Assembly: GCA_050732875.1 (NCBI GenBank)
Contig: JBOHRQ010000003.1
Coordinates: 28,142-92,141, forward strand
Reading direction: 5' to 3'
From: DASRVA01 sp050732875
GTDB lineage: Bacteria > Gemmatimonadota > Gemmatimonadetes > JACCXV01 > JAHWKZ01
DNA: 64,000 nucleotides
This document shows positions 29,538 to 38,100 of the stretch, piece by piece. The first letter of the stretch is position 1; each line of letters begins with the position of its first letter. Under the pieces are notes generated by a model that made no database searches, was not told the origin of the DNA, and saw only the letters and a list, made by a program, of their open reading frames with translations. Position numbers and translations under genes: made by a program.

Positions 29538-30356
29538 TTAACCTCGCCCCCCGAGCCGGTCAACGAGGTTTTCGGCCCATTCCGAGGGGACGCGCGGCAG
29601 CCCGATCCGGCTGCGGTGACCGGGCGTGCCGTGAAAGTCGCTGCCCCCCGTCGGCAACAGCCCGAGGTCTCCTGCCAGCGCCTCGTAATGACGCATCGCG
29701 GCGGCGGAATGCTCGGTGTGGCGGACCTCGAGACCGAGCAGCCCCTCCTCGGCCAGGACCGGGATCAGATCGTCGCATCGAAAGGTTCCCGGATGCGCCA
29801 GGACGGGAATGCCGCCCGCGCGGCGCACCGCCCGGAAAGTGCGGCCCGGATCGCGAAGAGGCTTGGCCACGAACCCCGGCCGCGAGCGTCCGATGAACCG
29901 CGAGAAGGCCTCGTCCAGAGTGCGCACGTGACCGCGCTCGACGAGCGCCATGGCCACGTGCGGCCGCGTGATCGTGGCCCCTGTGGCGATCCGCTCCACG
30001 TCGGCGAGCTCGACCTCGATTCCCAGCCGGTTGAGGCGGCCGACCATCTCCCGGGCACGCTCGTGTCGCTGGCCGGCCAGCTCCTCCAGCTCGCGCCGGA
30101 AGACCGGGTCCCCCACGTCGACGCCGTACGCCAGGATGTGCGCCTCGCGGTTTCCGGCGTGGCAGGTCAGCTCGACACCCGTGATGACCGTCATCCCCGC
30201 GGGCGCCGTGGCGACGGCCTCCTCCACCGCGGCCACCGTGTCGTGATCGGTGACCGCCAGGAAGCGGATTCCCCGCTCGGCCGCTCGCGCCACCAGGTCG
30301 GCCGGGGGCAGCGCCCCGTCGGAGGCATTGGTGTGAGTGTGGAGATCGACGCTCAC
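29538..30356 (-). CDS. PHP-domain phosphoesterase (RNase AM/TrpH-like)
   Basis: This metal-dependent phosphoesterase is of the YciV/TrpH type (3',5'-nucleoside bisphosphate phosphatase or 5'-3' exonuclease activity is known in the family). The 272-residue protein has the PHP motifs HTHTNASDG near the start, VTDHDT, GVELTC, LAHPG and GSDFHG. GTG 30356 gives the family N-terminus directly; GGAGG lies about 12 bases upstream. A longer frame upstream has no similarity. The leader holds a 19-bp sequence also found, inverted, in the nearby MITE-like element. Confidence 0.87.
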   Translation of the reverse strand: MSVDLHTHTNASDGALPPADLVARAAERGIRFLAVTDHDTVAAVEEAVATAPAGMTVITGVELTCHAGNREAHILAYGVDVGDPVFRRELEELAGQRHERAREMVGRLNRLGIEVELADVERIATGATITRPHVAMALVERGHVRTLDEAFSRFIGRSRPGFVAKPLRDPGRTFRAVRRAGGIPVLAHPGTFRCDDLIPVLAEEGLLGLEVRHTEHSAAAMRHYEALAGDLGLLPTGGSDFHGTPGHRSRIGLPRVPSEWAENLVDRLGGRG

Positions 30357-30463
30357 CTGGTTGCTATGCCTCCTCGTCGCGCCTCGCGCGGGGTACCCAA
30401 CGCAGGTGGGCGCCGCCGGCCCGATCGGCACACGTCATCGTACTCATGACCGCGTGCACTAGC

Positions 30464-30619
30464 GTGCTGAGTCAGAAGTCCGGTGAAGCACCGAGAGCCC
30501 CGCTGCGCCCTGCGGGCGAGGCGCGACGAGGAGGAATGGCAGCGCCATTCCGCACGAGTCGCAACGAAGCCCCCGGGGATGCAGCGGGGCTCGAATGCCA
30601 ACGACTTCTGACTCAGCAC
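30464..30619. mobile_element. MITE-like palindromic element with target duplication
   Basis: This is a 156-bp non-coding element. Its ends are perfect 17-bp inverted repeats, GTGCTGAGTCAGAAGTC (30464-30480) and the complement at 30603-30619. Six bases, ACTAGC, are duplicated immediately outside (30458-30463 and 30620-30625). Inside are a 12-bp inverted pair (30495-30506 / 30581-30592) and a central hairpin GGAATGGC-AGC-GCCATTCC (30533-30551), so the whole could fold into one long imperfect hairpin. The right duplication contains the TAG stop of the methyltransferase/MTHFR gene. No transposase is present. It may act as a terminator or RNA-stability element between that gene and the PHP gene. 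Confidence 0.82.
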
Positions 30620-30620
30620 A

Positions 30621-32489
30621 CTAGCGTGCGATCAGCCCGTCGAGCACCTCGAGCGCCATCTCGTAACGACCGAACGGGGGCATCACGTAGGCCCCCTGAA
30701 CGCCAGGCACGCCCCTGACCGCGGCCAACGCTTCGCGCGCGATGTCCACCCCCAGGGCGGCCGCCTCGCGGCCATCCACGACCCGCCGCATCCGCTCCCG
30801 GACCGCCTCGGGTATGCGCATCCCCGGCACCTCGTTGTGCAGAAACTCCGCGTTGCGGAACGAATACAGCGGCAGGATGCCTGCCAGGATCGGGATCGGG
30901 AGCGGACCCACCTCCGCCACGAAGTCCGCCAGGTCCCCGGCGTCGAAGATCGGCTGCGACATGGCGAAGCGGGCCCCGGCCTCGATCTTCCGTCGGAAGC
31001 GCTCCACCTCGAGCGCGCGGTCCACGGCGCCCGGGTTCACCCCGACCCCGACGTGCAGATCGAGCGGGACACCGGTCTCCTTTCCGGCGGCATCCAGCCC
31101 GAGCGTCAGCCGGCTCGCCACGCGCACGAGCCCGATCGAGTCGACATCGAAGACGGCGGTGGGAACCGCGTACTCCCCCGCCTTGGGCGGATCCCCGGTG
31201 ATGATCAGCACGTCGCGGACGTCCAGGGCATGGGCGGCCATCAGGTCGGCCTGCATCCCGTAAAGATTGCGGTCGCGGCAGCAGTAATGGATGATGGTTT
31301 CGACCGGGACGCGATCGCGCAGCACCCGGGCGATCGCCAGCGGAGTCACACGCGGAGAGATGCGGGCGTATTCCGGGATGTTGACGGCGTCGACCCCGGT
31401 CTCGGCGATGTCCCGGACCGCCGCCACCAGCGACCCGAGATCGGCGCTCGTCGGCGGGGTGAGCTCCACCGAGACGACGAACCGGCCCTCGGCCAGTCGC
31501 CGGGCCAGCTCCGTGGGGCGGACATCGGGCCGTGAAACCGCGGCCCGGACCGGTTCGGCCTCGACCTCTTCGACGACGGTGACGCGGACCTTCGGAGCAT
31601 ACCTCTGGACGGAGTGGACCATCGTCCGCACGTGCTCCGGGGTGGTCCCGCAGCATCCTCCGAGCAAGCGCACGCCGGCCTGGACGAAGCGCTTGGCGTA
31701 CTTGCCGAAATACTCCGGCCCGGCCATGTACATGAGCCGCCCCTCGACCGACTGCGGCAGCCCGGCGTTCGGCATCGCCGCCAGAAAGGCCCCGTTGCCG
31801 CCCTCCATCCGGACCAGACAGTCGAGCATGGGCCGGGGACCCACGCTGCAGTTGGCACCGACGACGTCGGCCCCCGATTCCGCCAGTCGACGCGCGACCA
31901 GCTCCGGCCGGTCTCCCGACTGGGTCAGCCCTTCCTCGGTGAAGCTCATCATGGCGACGACCGGAATAGCGTCGTCGAGAGCGCGAATCGCCGCGAGGGC
32001 CGCGTCCATCTCGACCAGGGACGGGATCGTCTCGACGACCAGCAGGTCCACACCGCCCTCGAGCAGGGCCGCGGCCTGCTCGGCGAAGATCCCTCGCATG
32101 TCATCGACGTTGTATCCGCCGGCGACCTGACCGGTCACGCCGATCGGGCCCATCGATCCGCCCACCCAGGCCCGCTCCCCCCCCGCCTCGCGGGCGAGCC
32201 GGGCTCCGGCCCGGTTGATCTCCGCCACCCGGTCCTCGAGACCGTGCCCAAGCAGCCGGGCGCGGTTCGCCCCGAACGTGTTGGTCTCCAGCAGCTCGGC
32301 CCCGGCGGCCACGTAAGCGGCATGGATCTCCCGGATCATGTCCGGGCTGGACACGCAGAGCTCGTCGAAGCAGCGATTGATGAACACCCCTCGCTCGTAG
32401 ATCTGCGTACCCATCGCGCCATCGGCGACCAGCACGCCCTCGGCGAGGCGCTCGAGAAACCCGTCTCCGCGGTTCGACGATCGTGTCAC
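30621..32489 (-). CDS. yitJ: Bifunctional homocysteine S-methyltransferase / methylenetetrahydrofolate reductase
   Basis: This fusion is of the YitJ type. Residues about 1-300 form the zinc-dependent Hcy methyltransferase: DGAMGTQIYERGV, NTFGANRARL, and zinc cysteines in GANCSVGP and GGCCGTTPEH. Residues about 325-622 form the MetF-like FAD barrel: SVELTPPTS, HYCCRDRN, ITGDPPKAGEY, FAMSQPIFD. It would make 5-methyl-THF and methionine. The GTG start at 32489 overlaps the upstream TPR stop (GTGA); 622 residues equals the family length. Its stop codon is embedded in the target duplication of the MITE-like element. Confidence 0.95.
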   Translation of the reverse strand: MTRSSNRGDGFLERLAEGVLVADGAMGTQIYERGVFINRCFDELCVSSPDMIREIHAAYVAAGAELLETNTFGANRARLLGHGLEDRVAEINRAGARLAREAGGERAWVGGSMGPIGVTGQVAGGYNVDDMRGIFAEQAAALLEGGVDLLVVETIPSLVEMDAALAAIRALDDAIPVVAMMSFTEEGLTQSGDRPELVARRLAESGADVVGANCSVGPRPMLDCLVRMEGGNGAFLAAMPNAGLPQSVEGRLMYMAGPEYFGKYAKRFVQAGVRLLGGCCGTTPEHVRTMVHSVQRYAPKVRVTVVEEVEAEPVRAAVSRPDVRPTELARRLAEGRFVVSVELTPPTSADLGSLVAAVRDIAETGVDAVNIPEYARISPRVTPLAIARVLRDRVPVETIIHYCCRDRNLYGMQADLMAAHALDVRDVLIITGDPPKAGEYAVPTAVFDVDSIGLVRVASRLTLGLDAAGKETGVPLDLHVGVGVNPGAVDRALEVERFRRKIEAGARFAMSQPIFDAGDLADFVAEVGPLPIPILAGILPLYSFRNAEFLHNEVPGMRIPEAVRERMRRVVDGREAAALGVDIAREALAAVRGVPGVQGAYVMPPFGRYEMALEVLDGLIAR

Positions 32490-33538
32490 GACGGTATCCT
32501 TCGGCTGTTGTCGATCTGCTGCGCCGGAATGTTCAGGATGGCCAGGGCGGCCTCGCTGCTGGGGTCGATGAGCAACATCTCCTCGGCCGCCCCCCGGGCC
32601 TCGGTCGAGCGGTTTCCATCCAGGTGCCACAGGGCCAGCGCTTCGAGAGACTGGAGGACGGCGGCCGCCCGGCCCGACCGGCGGGCCGACTCGGTCCACG
32701 CGGCGAACTCCTCGAGTCCCGCATCTCCGGCGGTCGCCAGCCGGCGGTAGGCCTCCTCCGCGTCCGCCCACCGTCCGCTCGAGAAGGCTTCGGCGGCTTC
32801 CCGACGGACGACCGCCAGGTGCTCAGGCTCCCCCTGCCCTCGGGTGCCGCCGGGGGGCTCCGGGGCGGACCCCGGGGCGGGAGCCGTCTCCGGCTCAGGA
32901 ACCGGCGCCTCGAGCGCCTCGATCCGCGTCCGCGCGTGCTCGGCGCCGGCGGGGTCGCCCGCCTGAAGGCACAGCTCGAGGGCGGCCCGGTACTCGCGCA
33001 GGGCGTCCTCGCGCCGGCCCGCCTCCCGCAGCAGGCGGCCCAGGCGCTCGCGCAGCCGCGCGCTGTCGGGGGCGATCCGGACGACCTCCTGCATCGCGGT
33101 CAGGGCCTCCCCCATCTCTCCGGCCTCGCCACGTCGCTCCGCGATGGCCCCCAGGACCTCGAGCGCCTCCGCCTTCAGCCCCTTGGCGGCGCAATAGCGG
33201 CCCAGCAGCAGCGCCGCACGTGAGTGATCCTCGCTTCTCCTGAGCACTTTGCGACAGCAGGCGATCGCGTTGTCGTAGAGGCCCTCGGTGGCAAAGGCCT
33301 CGGCGGCCTGCAGATGATGCTCGTTGGCCAGCGTCACGTCGCCCAGATCCAGGTACGCGTCGCCGAGCCCGTTGAGGGCGGCCGGGGGCGGAGCCAGACC
33401 CGCCACCTCGGCCCGGCGGATCACCTCCATGTAGCGCGAGAGGGCCGCGTTCGGGTCGAGGTGACGGGATGGCCGGTTCCCACCGCGATGCCATAGCCCG
33501 CTCATGGGTTCAAATCTGCGCCCTCGCGCCGCGGCCAT
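32486..33538 (-). CDS. TPR protein, cytoplasmic
   Basis: This is an up to 350-residue protein with several TPR units in the first 200 residues (LNGLGDAYLDLGDVTLANEH, AAEAFATEGLYDNAIACCRK, LGRLLREAGRREDALREYRA), a Pro/Glu-rich linker at about 205-240, then two or three further TPR-like helices. No signal peptide is seen. ATG 33538 follows GGAG by about 13 bases; ATG 33505 (MSGLWHRGGNR) is an equal candidate. The stop is coupled to the methyltransferase/MTHFR gene. The role is unknown; it resembles the TPR proteins of gliding and type IV systems only in its repeats. Confidence 0.72.
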   Translation of the reverse strand: MAAARGRRFEPMSGLWHRGGNRPSRHLDPNAALSRYMEVIRRAEVAGLAPPPAALNGLGDAYLDLGDVTLANEHHLQAAEAFATEGLYDNAIACCRKVLRRSEDHSRAALLLGRYCAAKGLKAEALEVLGAIAERRGEAGEMGEALTAMQEVVRIAPDSARLRERLGRLLREAGRREDALREYRAALELCLQAGDPAGAEHARTRIEALEAPVPEPETAPAPGSAPEPPGGTRGQGEPEHLAVVRREAAEAFSSGRWADAEEAYRRLATAGDAGLEEFAAWTESARRSGRAAAVLQSLEALALWHLDGNRSTEARGAAEEMLLIDPSSEAALAILNIPAQQIDNSRRIPS

Positions 33539-33541
33539 CAA

Positions 33542-34840
33542 TCACCGGGACTCCGATCGACAGGGCGGGGCGTCGGCCTTCCCCGCGTCCCGCCAGATCA
33601 CACGACCGTCCCGGACGGTGGCCCGTCCGTGGCTCGTTCCGTAGTGATAGACGAGCTGCCGATAGTCGTGGACATCGAAAAGGGCCAGGTCGCCCGCCGA
33701 GCCGGGGGCCAGCGACCCCAGGTCCTCGCGGTCCACGGCCAGAGCTCCGCCACGGGTGACCGCGCGCAGCGCTTCGTCGATGGTGAGGCCCATCAGGCAG
33801 CAGCCGAACGCGGCCATGAGCATCAGGTTCTGGGTCATCGAGGAGCCGGGGTTGAAGTCGGTCGCCAGCGCCACCGTGGCCCCGGCGTCGACCAGCCGCC
33901 GGGCCGGGGCGAAACGCCCCAGCCGCAGGAAGAACGAGGTCCCCGGCAGAAGCGTGGCCACCGTCCGGCTTCCCGCCAGGGCCTCGATCCCGGCCGCATC
34001 CACCGCTACCAGATGGTCGGCGCTCGCCGCCCCCAGCCGCGCCGCCAGCCCCGCTCCGCCCAGGCTGGCGAACTCGTCGGCGTGGATCTTGAGCCCCAGC
34101 CCGAGCTCGGCCGCCCGGGCCAGGATCGTCGCGCTCTCTTCCAGCGTGAAAGCGCCTTCGTCGCAGAACACGTCGCAGAAGCGGGCGAGGCCCTCTTCGG
34201 CCACGGCGGGGAGCATTTCGTCGACCACCAGGCGGATGTAGCCGGCGCGGTCGCCGTCGAACTCCATCGGAAGGGCGTGGGCGCCGAGGAAGGTGGGCAC
34301 GACGCGTGGCAGCCCGGGATCCGCCCCCAACCGCCGCGCGACACGGAGCGTGCGGACCTCGTCCTCGACCGTCAGCCCGTAGCCCGACTTCACCTCCGCC
34401 GTCGTCACACCCCAGCGCGCGCACTCAGCCAGCCGGGGGGCGGCGAGGTCCAGCAGCTCGTCCTCGCCGCGGTTCCGCAGATCGCGGACGCTCCACAGGA
34501 TCCCCCCGCCCGCCGCCGCGATCTCCTGGTAGGTCGCGCCGGCCAGGCGGCGCTCGAACTCGTGCTCGCGGGTGCCGCCGAAGACGGCGTGGGTGTGGCT
34601 GTCGACCAGGCCCGGCAGGACGACGCCTCCGCCGGCGTCCAGGCGCGGCGCCCGCCCGGCCTCGACCGGAGCGTCCCGGGCGTAACCGCGGGCCGCGACG
34701 CGGCCCCCGCGGATCCACACGAAGGCGTCCTCGACGATCTCGGGCGGCTCCGAGGCGCCGCCCGCCCCGAAGTCGACGAGCTGACCGATCCCGGTGACCA
34801 GCAAGTCCGCGCCCGCGGGCGCCTCGCTCTCCGGCGTCAC
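33542..34840 (-). CDS. hutI: Imidazolonepropionase
   Basis: HutI opens the ring of 4-imidazolone-5-propionate, the third step of histidine degradation. The 432-residue amidohydrolase has the metal motif DSHTHAVFGG, the HutI segment EVKSGYGL, FLGAHALP, KIHADEF, SADHL and ATDFNPGSS. GTG 34840 overlaps the hutU stop (GTGA). hutH and a downstream hutG or hutF are not in the window, so the rest of the pathway must be elsewhere. Confidence 0.95.
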   Translation of the reverse strand: MTPESEAPAGADLLVTGIGQLVDFGAGGASEPPEIVEDAFVWIRGGRVAARGYARDAPVEAGRAPRLDAGGGVVLPGLVDSHTHAVFGGTREHEFERRLAGATYQEIAAAGGGILWSVRDLRNRGEDELLDLAAPRLAECARWGVTTAEVKSGYGLTVEDEVRTLRVARRLGADPGLPRVVPTFLGAHALPMEFDGDRAGYIRLVVDEMLPAVAEEGLARFCDVFCDEGAFTLEESATILARAAELGLGLKIHADEFASLGGAGLAARLGAASADHLVAVDAAGIEALAGSRTVATLLPGTSFFLRLGRFAPARRLVDAGATVALATDFNPGSSMTQNLMLMAAFGCCLMGLTIDEALRAVTRGGALAVDREDLGSLAPGSAGDLALFDVHDYRQLVYHYGTSHGRATVRDGRVIWRDAGKADAPPCRSESR

Positions 34841-36501
34841 TCGAGCATGGGGATCTTCACCCCGTGGTCCCGCGCCGTCTCGATGGCGCGCGGGTACCCG
34901 GCGTCGGCGTGGCGGGCGACACCCAGGCCGGGGTCGTTCGTGAGCACCCGCTCCAGCCGCGCCGCGCCTTCGGGCGTCCCGTCGGCGACGGTCACCTGTC
35001 CGGCGTGAAGGCTGTTGCCGATCCCGACCCCACCGCCGTGATGGAAGGAGACCCACGACGCGCCGCTCGCCGTATTGAGCAGGGCGTTTAGCGCCGGCCA
35101 GTCGGCGATCGCGTCGGACCCGTCCCGCATCCCCTCGGTCTCGCGAAACGGGGACGCCACCGAGCCGGTGTCCAGGTGGTCGCGGCCGATCACGATCGGC
35201 GCCTCCAGGGTGCCATCGGCCACCAGCTCGTGGATGCGCTCGCCGAGACGCCAGCGGTCCCCGTAGCCGAGCCAGCAGATCCGGGCCGGCAGGCCCTGGA
35301 ACGCGACCCGCTCCGAGGCCAGGCGAATCCAGCGCTGGAGCGCCTCGTCCTCGGGAAAGAGCTCGCCGATCGCCCCGTCGATGGCGGCGATATCGGCCGG
35401 GTTTCCGGAGAGAGCCGCCCACCGGAAGGGTCCTTTCCCCTCGCAGAACAGGGGGCGGATGTACTCGGGCACGAACCCCGGAATGTCGAAGGCGTCCTCG
35501 ACGCCGGCGTCACGAGCCTGTCCGCGGAGGTTGTTGCCGTAGTCGAAGGCCACGGCGCCCGCCGCCTGGAGATCCAGCAGCCCCCGGCAATGGATCGCCA
35601 TCGACTCCATTGACCGGCGCACGTAGTCCTCCGGCCGGGTCCGCCGGAGCTCGAGCGCCTCTTCCAGCGTGAGACCGGCCGGCACGTAGCCCTCCAGGGC
35701 GTCGTGGGCGCTCGTCTGGTCGGTCACCACGTCGGGCACGGCGCCCCGGCGCACCATCTCCGGAACGACCTCGGCGCAGTTGCCGACCAGCCCCACGGAC
35801 ACCGCCTCTCCGGCGCGCGCGGCTCCCGTCACGCGCTCCAGGGCCGCGTCCAGATCGGCGACGATCTCGTCGAGATAGCCGGTCTCGCGCCGGCGCTCGA
35901 GCCGGCGGCGGTCGACCTCGACGATCAGACACGCGGCTTCGTTCATCGTGGCCGCCAGCGGCTGGGCCCCGCCCATCCCGCCGCAGCCGCCGGTCAGCAC
36001 CCAGCGTCCCCGGAGCGAGCCGCCGAAGTGCCGGCGGGCCATCGCCGACAGCGTCTCGTAGGTGCCCTGCACGATCCCCTGCGTGCCGATGTAGATCCAC
36101 GACCCGGCGGTCATCTGGCCGTACATCGTGAGGCCGAGCGCCTCGAGCCGGCGGAACTCGTCCGCCGTGGCCCAGCGCGGCACGAGATGGGCGTTGGCGA
36201 TCAGGACCCGGGGCGCCCAGGCGTGGGTCCGGAAGACGCCGACCGGCTTGCCGCTCTGGACGCAGAGGGTCTCCTCGTTCCCCAGCTCGGCGAGGGCCGT
36301 TACCAGCGCCTCGAAGCAGGCCCAGTCGCGCGCGGCCTTGCCCGATCCGCCGTAGACGACCAGCCGGTCGGGATCCTCGGCGACCTCGGGGTCGAGGTTG
36401 TTCATGAGCATCCGGAGCGCGGCTTCCTGGTGCCAGCCCCGGCAGCGGAGAGCCTTGCCGCGCGGAGCGCGGACCGGCCGCGCGACCGTGGTCGTCGTCA
36501 T
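34837..36501 (-). CDS. hutU: Urocanate hydratase
   Basis: HutU converts urocanate to 4-imidazolone-5-propionate using tightly bound NAD. The 554-residue protein keeps family hallmarks: LRMLMNNLDPEVAED, YGGSGKAARDW, TGGCGGMGGAQPLAATMN, DQTSAHDAL, GLPARICWLGYGDR and HHGGGVGIGNSLHAG. ATG 36501 (MTTTTVARPVRAPRG) is used; upstream residues are not conserved. It is coupled with hutI. selD lies 43 bp upstream on the same strand. Confidence 0.97.
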   Translation of the reverse strand: MTTTTVARPVRAPRGKALRCRGWHQEAALRMLMNNLDPEVAEDPDRLVVYGGSGKAARDWACFEALVTALAELGNEETLCVQSGKPVGVFRTHAWAPRVLIANAHLVPRWATADEFRRLEALGLTMYGQMTAGSWIYIGTQGIVQGTYETLSAMARRHFGGSLRGRWVLTGGCGGMGGAQPLAATMNEAACLIVEVDRRRLERRRETGYLDEIVADLDAALERVTGAARAGEAVSVGLVGNCAEVVPEMVRRGAVPDVVTDQTSAHDALEGYVPAGLTLEEALELRRTRPEDYVRRSMESMAIHCRGLLDLQAAGAVAFDYGNNLRGQARDAGVEDAFDIPGFVPEYIRPLFCEGKGPFRWAALSGNPADIAAIDGAIGELFPEDEALQRWIRLASERVAFQGLPARICWLGYGDRWRLGERIHELVADGTLEAPIVIGRDHLDTGSVASPFRETEGMRDGSDAIADWPALNALLNTASGASWVSFHHGGGVGIGNSLHAGQVTVADGTPEGAARLERVLTNDPGLGVARHADAGYPRAIETARDHGVKIPMLE

Positions 36502-36544
36502 TGCGTCTCCTCGGTTGACTCGCTCCCGGCCGGGCCGCCGGCCC

Positions 36545-37597
36545 TCAATCCAGGACCAGCGCGGTCCCACCCCGCGGCACGACCTCGCCGATCCTCCGGG
36601 CGGCCTCGGCGCCCGCGGCGTGCAATCGCTCGACGATCTCCTCGCTTCGCCCCTCCGGCACCGGGAGCAGGAGCCCGCCGCTCGTCTGCGGGTCGAAGAC
36701 GACGCGGACGAGAGCTTCGGGAATCGCGTCGCCGATCTCCATGCGCGGCCCGAAGAAATCGCGGTTCAACACCCCGCCGCCCGGCACATGGCCCTCCTCC
36801 GCCATCGCCAGCGCCCGCTCGAAGATCGGGAGCGCGCCGGCGTCGATCCGGAGCGTGACCCCGCTCGCATCCGCGAGCTGGACGCCGTGCCCGGCGAGGC
36901 CGAACCCGGTGACGTCGGTGGCCGCTCGGACGCCGACCTCCAGCGCGATCTCCGCCGCGGGCCCGTTCAGCGCCTTCATCGCGTTGATGGCGGGCGCCAG
37001 GGCCGCCTCGTCCAGCGCCCGCCGCTTCAGCGCCGTCGTCAGCACACCGGTGCCGAGCGGCTTGGTCAGGACCAGCACGTCCCCGGGCTTCGCGCCCGCG
37101 TTCGTGAGGATGCGGTCGGGATGGGCGGTGCCGGTCACGGCGAGCCCGTACTTGAGCTCCTCGTCCTGGATCGAATGGCCGCCGACCAACGCGCAGCGTG
37201 CCTCGTGCGCCTTGTCCGCACCACCGGCCATGATCGAGCCCAGGATCTCGGGTTCGAGTCCCGACGGGGGCCAGCACACGAGCGCCAGGGCCGTGCGCGG
37301 CGTCCCGCCCATCGCGTAGACGTCCGAGAGCGCGTTGGCGGCCGCGATCTGCCCGTAGTCGTAGGGATCGTCGACGATCGGGGTAAAGAAATCGACGGTC
37401 TGGATCAGCGCCAGGTCGGCACTCAGGCGGTACACGCCGGCGTCGTCGTAGGACTCGGTGCCCACGAGCACGTTCGGATCGGGTTCGTGCCGCGGCATCC
37501 TCGCGAGCGCGCGGCGCAGGTCCTCCGGACCCAGCTTCGACGCTCAACCCGCGCAGCGCACCTTCTCGGTCAGCCGCGTGATCTCCTCGCTCGTCAT
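36545..37597 (-). CDS. selD: Selenide, water dikinase SelD, a selenoprotein with in-frame TGA
   Basis: SelD makes selenophosphate from selenide and ATP for selenocysteine and selenouridine. The visible ATG frame from 37498 lacks the catalytic residue. Reading upstream through TGA at 37546-37544 restores the family N-terminus: ITRLTEKVRCAG-U-ASKLGPEDL. Sec18 aligns with E. coli Cys17 (GAGCGCK) and Lys21 with Lys20. Downstream are NVLVGTESYDDAGVY, TVDFFTPIVDDPYDYG, SDVYAMGG, GGHSIQD, TDVTGFGLAGH and FDPQTSGGLL. The full product is 350 residues, against 347 in E. coli. ATG 37597 or GTG 37603 may start it. A SECIS-like hairpin follows the TGA. Decoding requires selA, selB and selC elsewhere. Confidence 0.93.
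37518..37546 (-). promoter_or_regulatory. Bacterial SECIS-like hairpin after the Sec TGA of selD
   Basis: Starting 17 bases after the UGA is the loop GGA, held by the stem GGUCC/GGACC (extended by G-U pairs). The distance of 17 bases and a G as first loop base agree with the bacterial SECIS rules, which place a G in the first two loop bases and the loop 16-37 bases after UGA. It would bind SelB. Confidence 0.72.
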
Positions 37598-37689
37598 CTT
37601 CACGGGAGGAATATCGCCTTTCCGACCGCGTCCTGTCAGATCGAGGCCATGGCGCCGTGGCCGACGGGCCGCGGCGAGGCGCCGCGATG

Positions 37690-38073
37690 TCACCCCTCCC
37701 GGTACGCCACCGCCTCGATCTCGACCAGCGCGCCCTTCGGAAGCCCGGCCACCTGCACCGTCGACCGCGCCGGCGGCGGATCCGCCACCATCTCCGCGTA
37801 GACCGCGTTGAAGGCCGCGAAGTCTGCCATGTCCCGCAGGAAGACGGTCGTCTTCACGATCCGATCCATCCCGCAGCCGGCGGCCTCGAGGACCGCCCGG
37901 ATGTTCTCCAGCGCGCGGGTGGTCTGGGACTCGATGCTCTCAGCGAGCTCACCGCTCTCCGGATCGAGGCCAACCTGTCCGGCGGTGAACACCCAGTCTC
38001 CCGCCTCGACTCCCTGGCTGTACGGCCCCAGGGCCTCGGGCGCCCCTTCGGTGTGCACTGCACGTCGCGCCAT
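37690..38073 (-). CDS. ridA: RidA family reactive imine/enamine deaminase
   Basis: This is a 127-residue member of the YjgF/YER057c/UK114 family, which hydrolyses 2-aminoacrylate and related enamines. It has the N-terminal GPYSQGVEAGDWVFTAGQVG, NIRAVLEAAG and the C-terminal STVQVAGLPKGALVEIEA. The Arg that binds substrate carboxylate is present as ARSTVQV. ATG 38073 has a strong GGGAGGAAGC leader, so the longer upstream frame is rejected. About 90 bp separate it from selD. Confidence 0.93.
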   Translation of the reverse strand: MARRAVHTEGAPEALGPYSQGVEAGDWVFTAGQVGLDPESGELAESIESQTTRALENIRAVLEAAGCGMDRIVKTTVFLRDMADFAAFNAVYAEMVADPPPARSTVQVAGLPKGALVEIEAVAYREG

Positions 38074-38100
38074 GCTTCCTCCCGCGTGAGGGATCAACGA

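Noticed and set aside
36545..37498. SelD starting at ATG 37498 as a 317-residue enzyme, or a pseudogene broken by TGA
   Set aside because: Upstream in-frame sequence matches the SelD N-terminus on both sides of the TGA, and a SECIS-like hairpin is present; decay would not preserve these.
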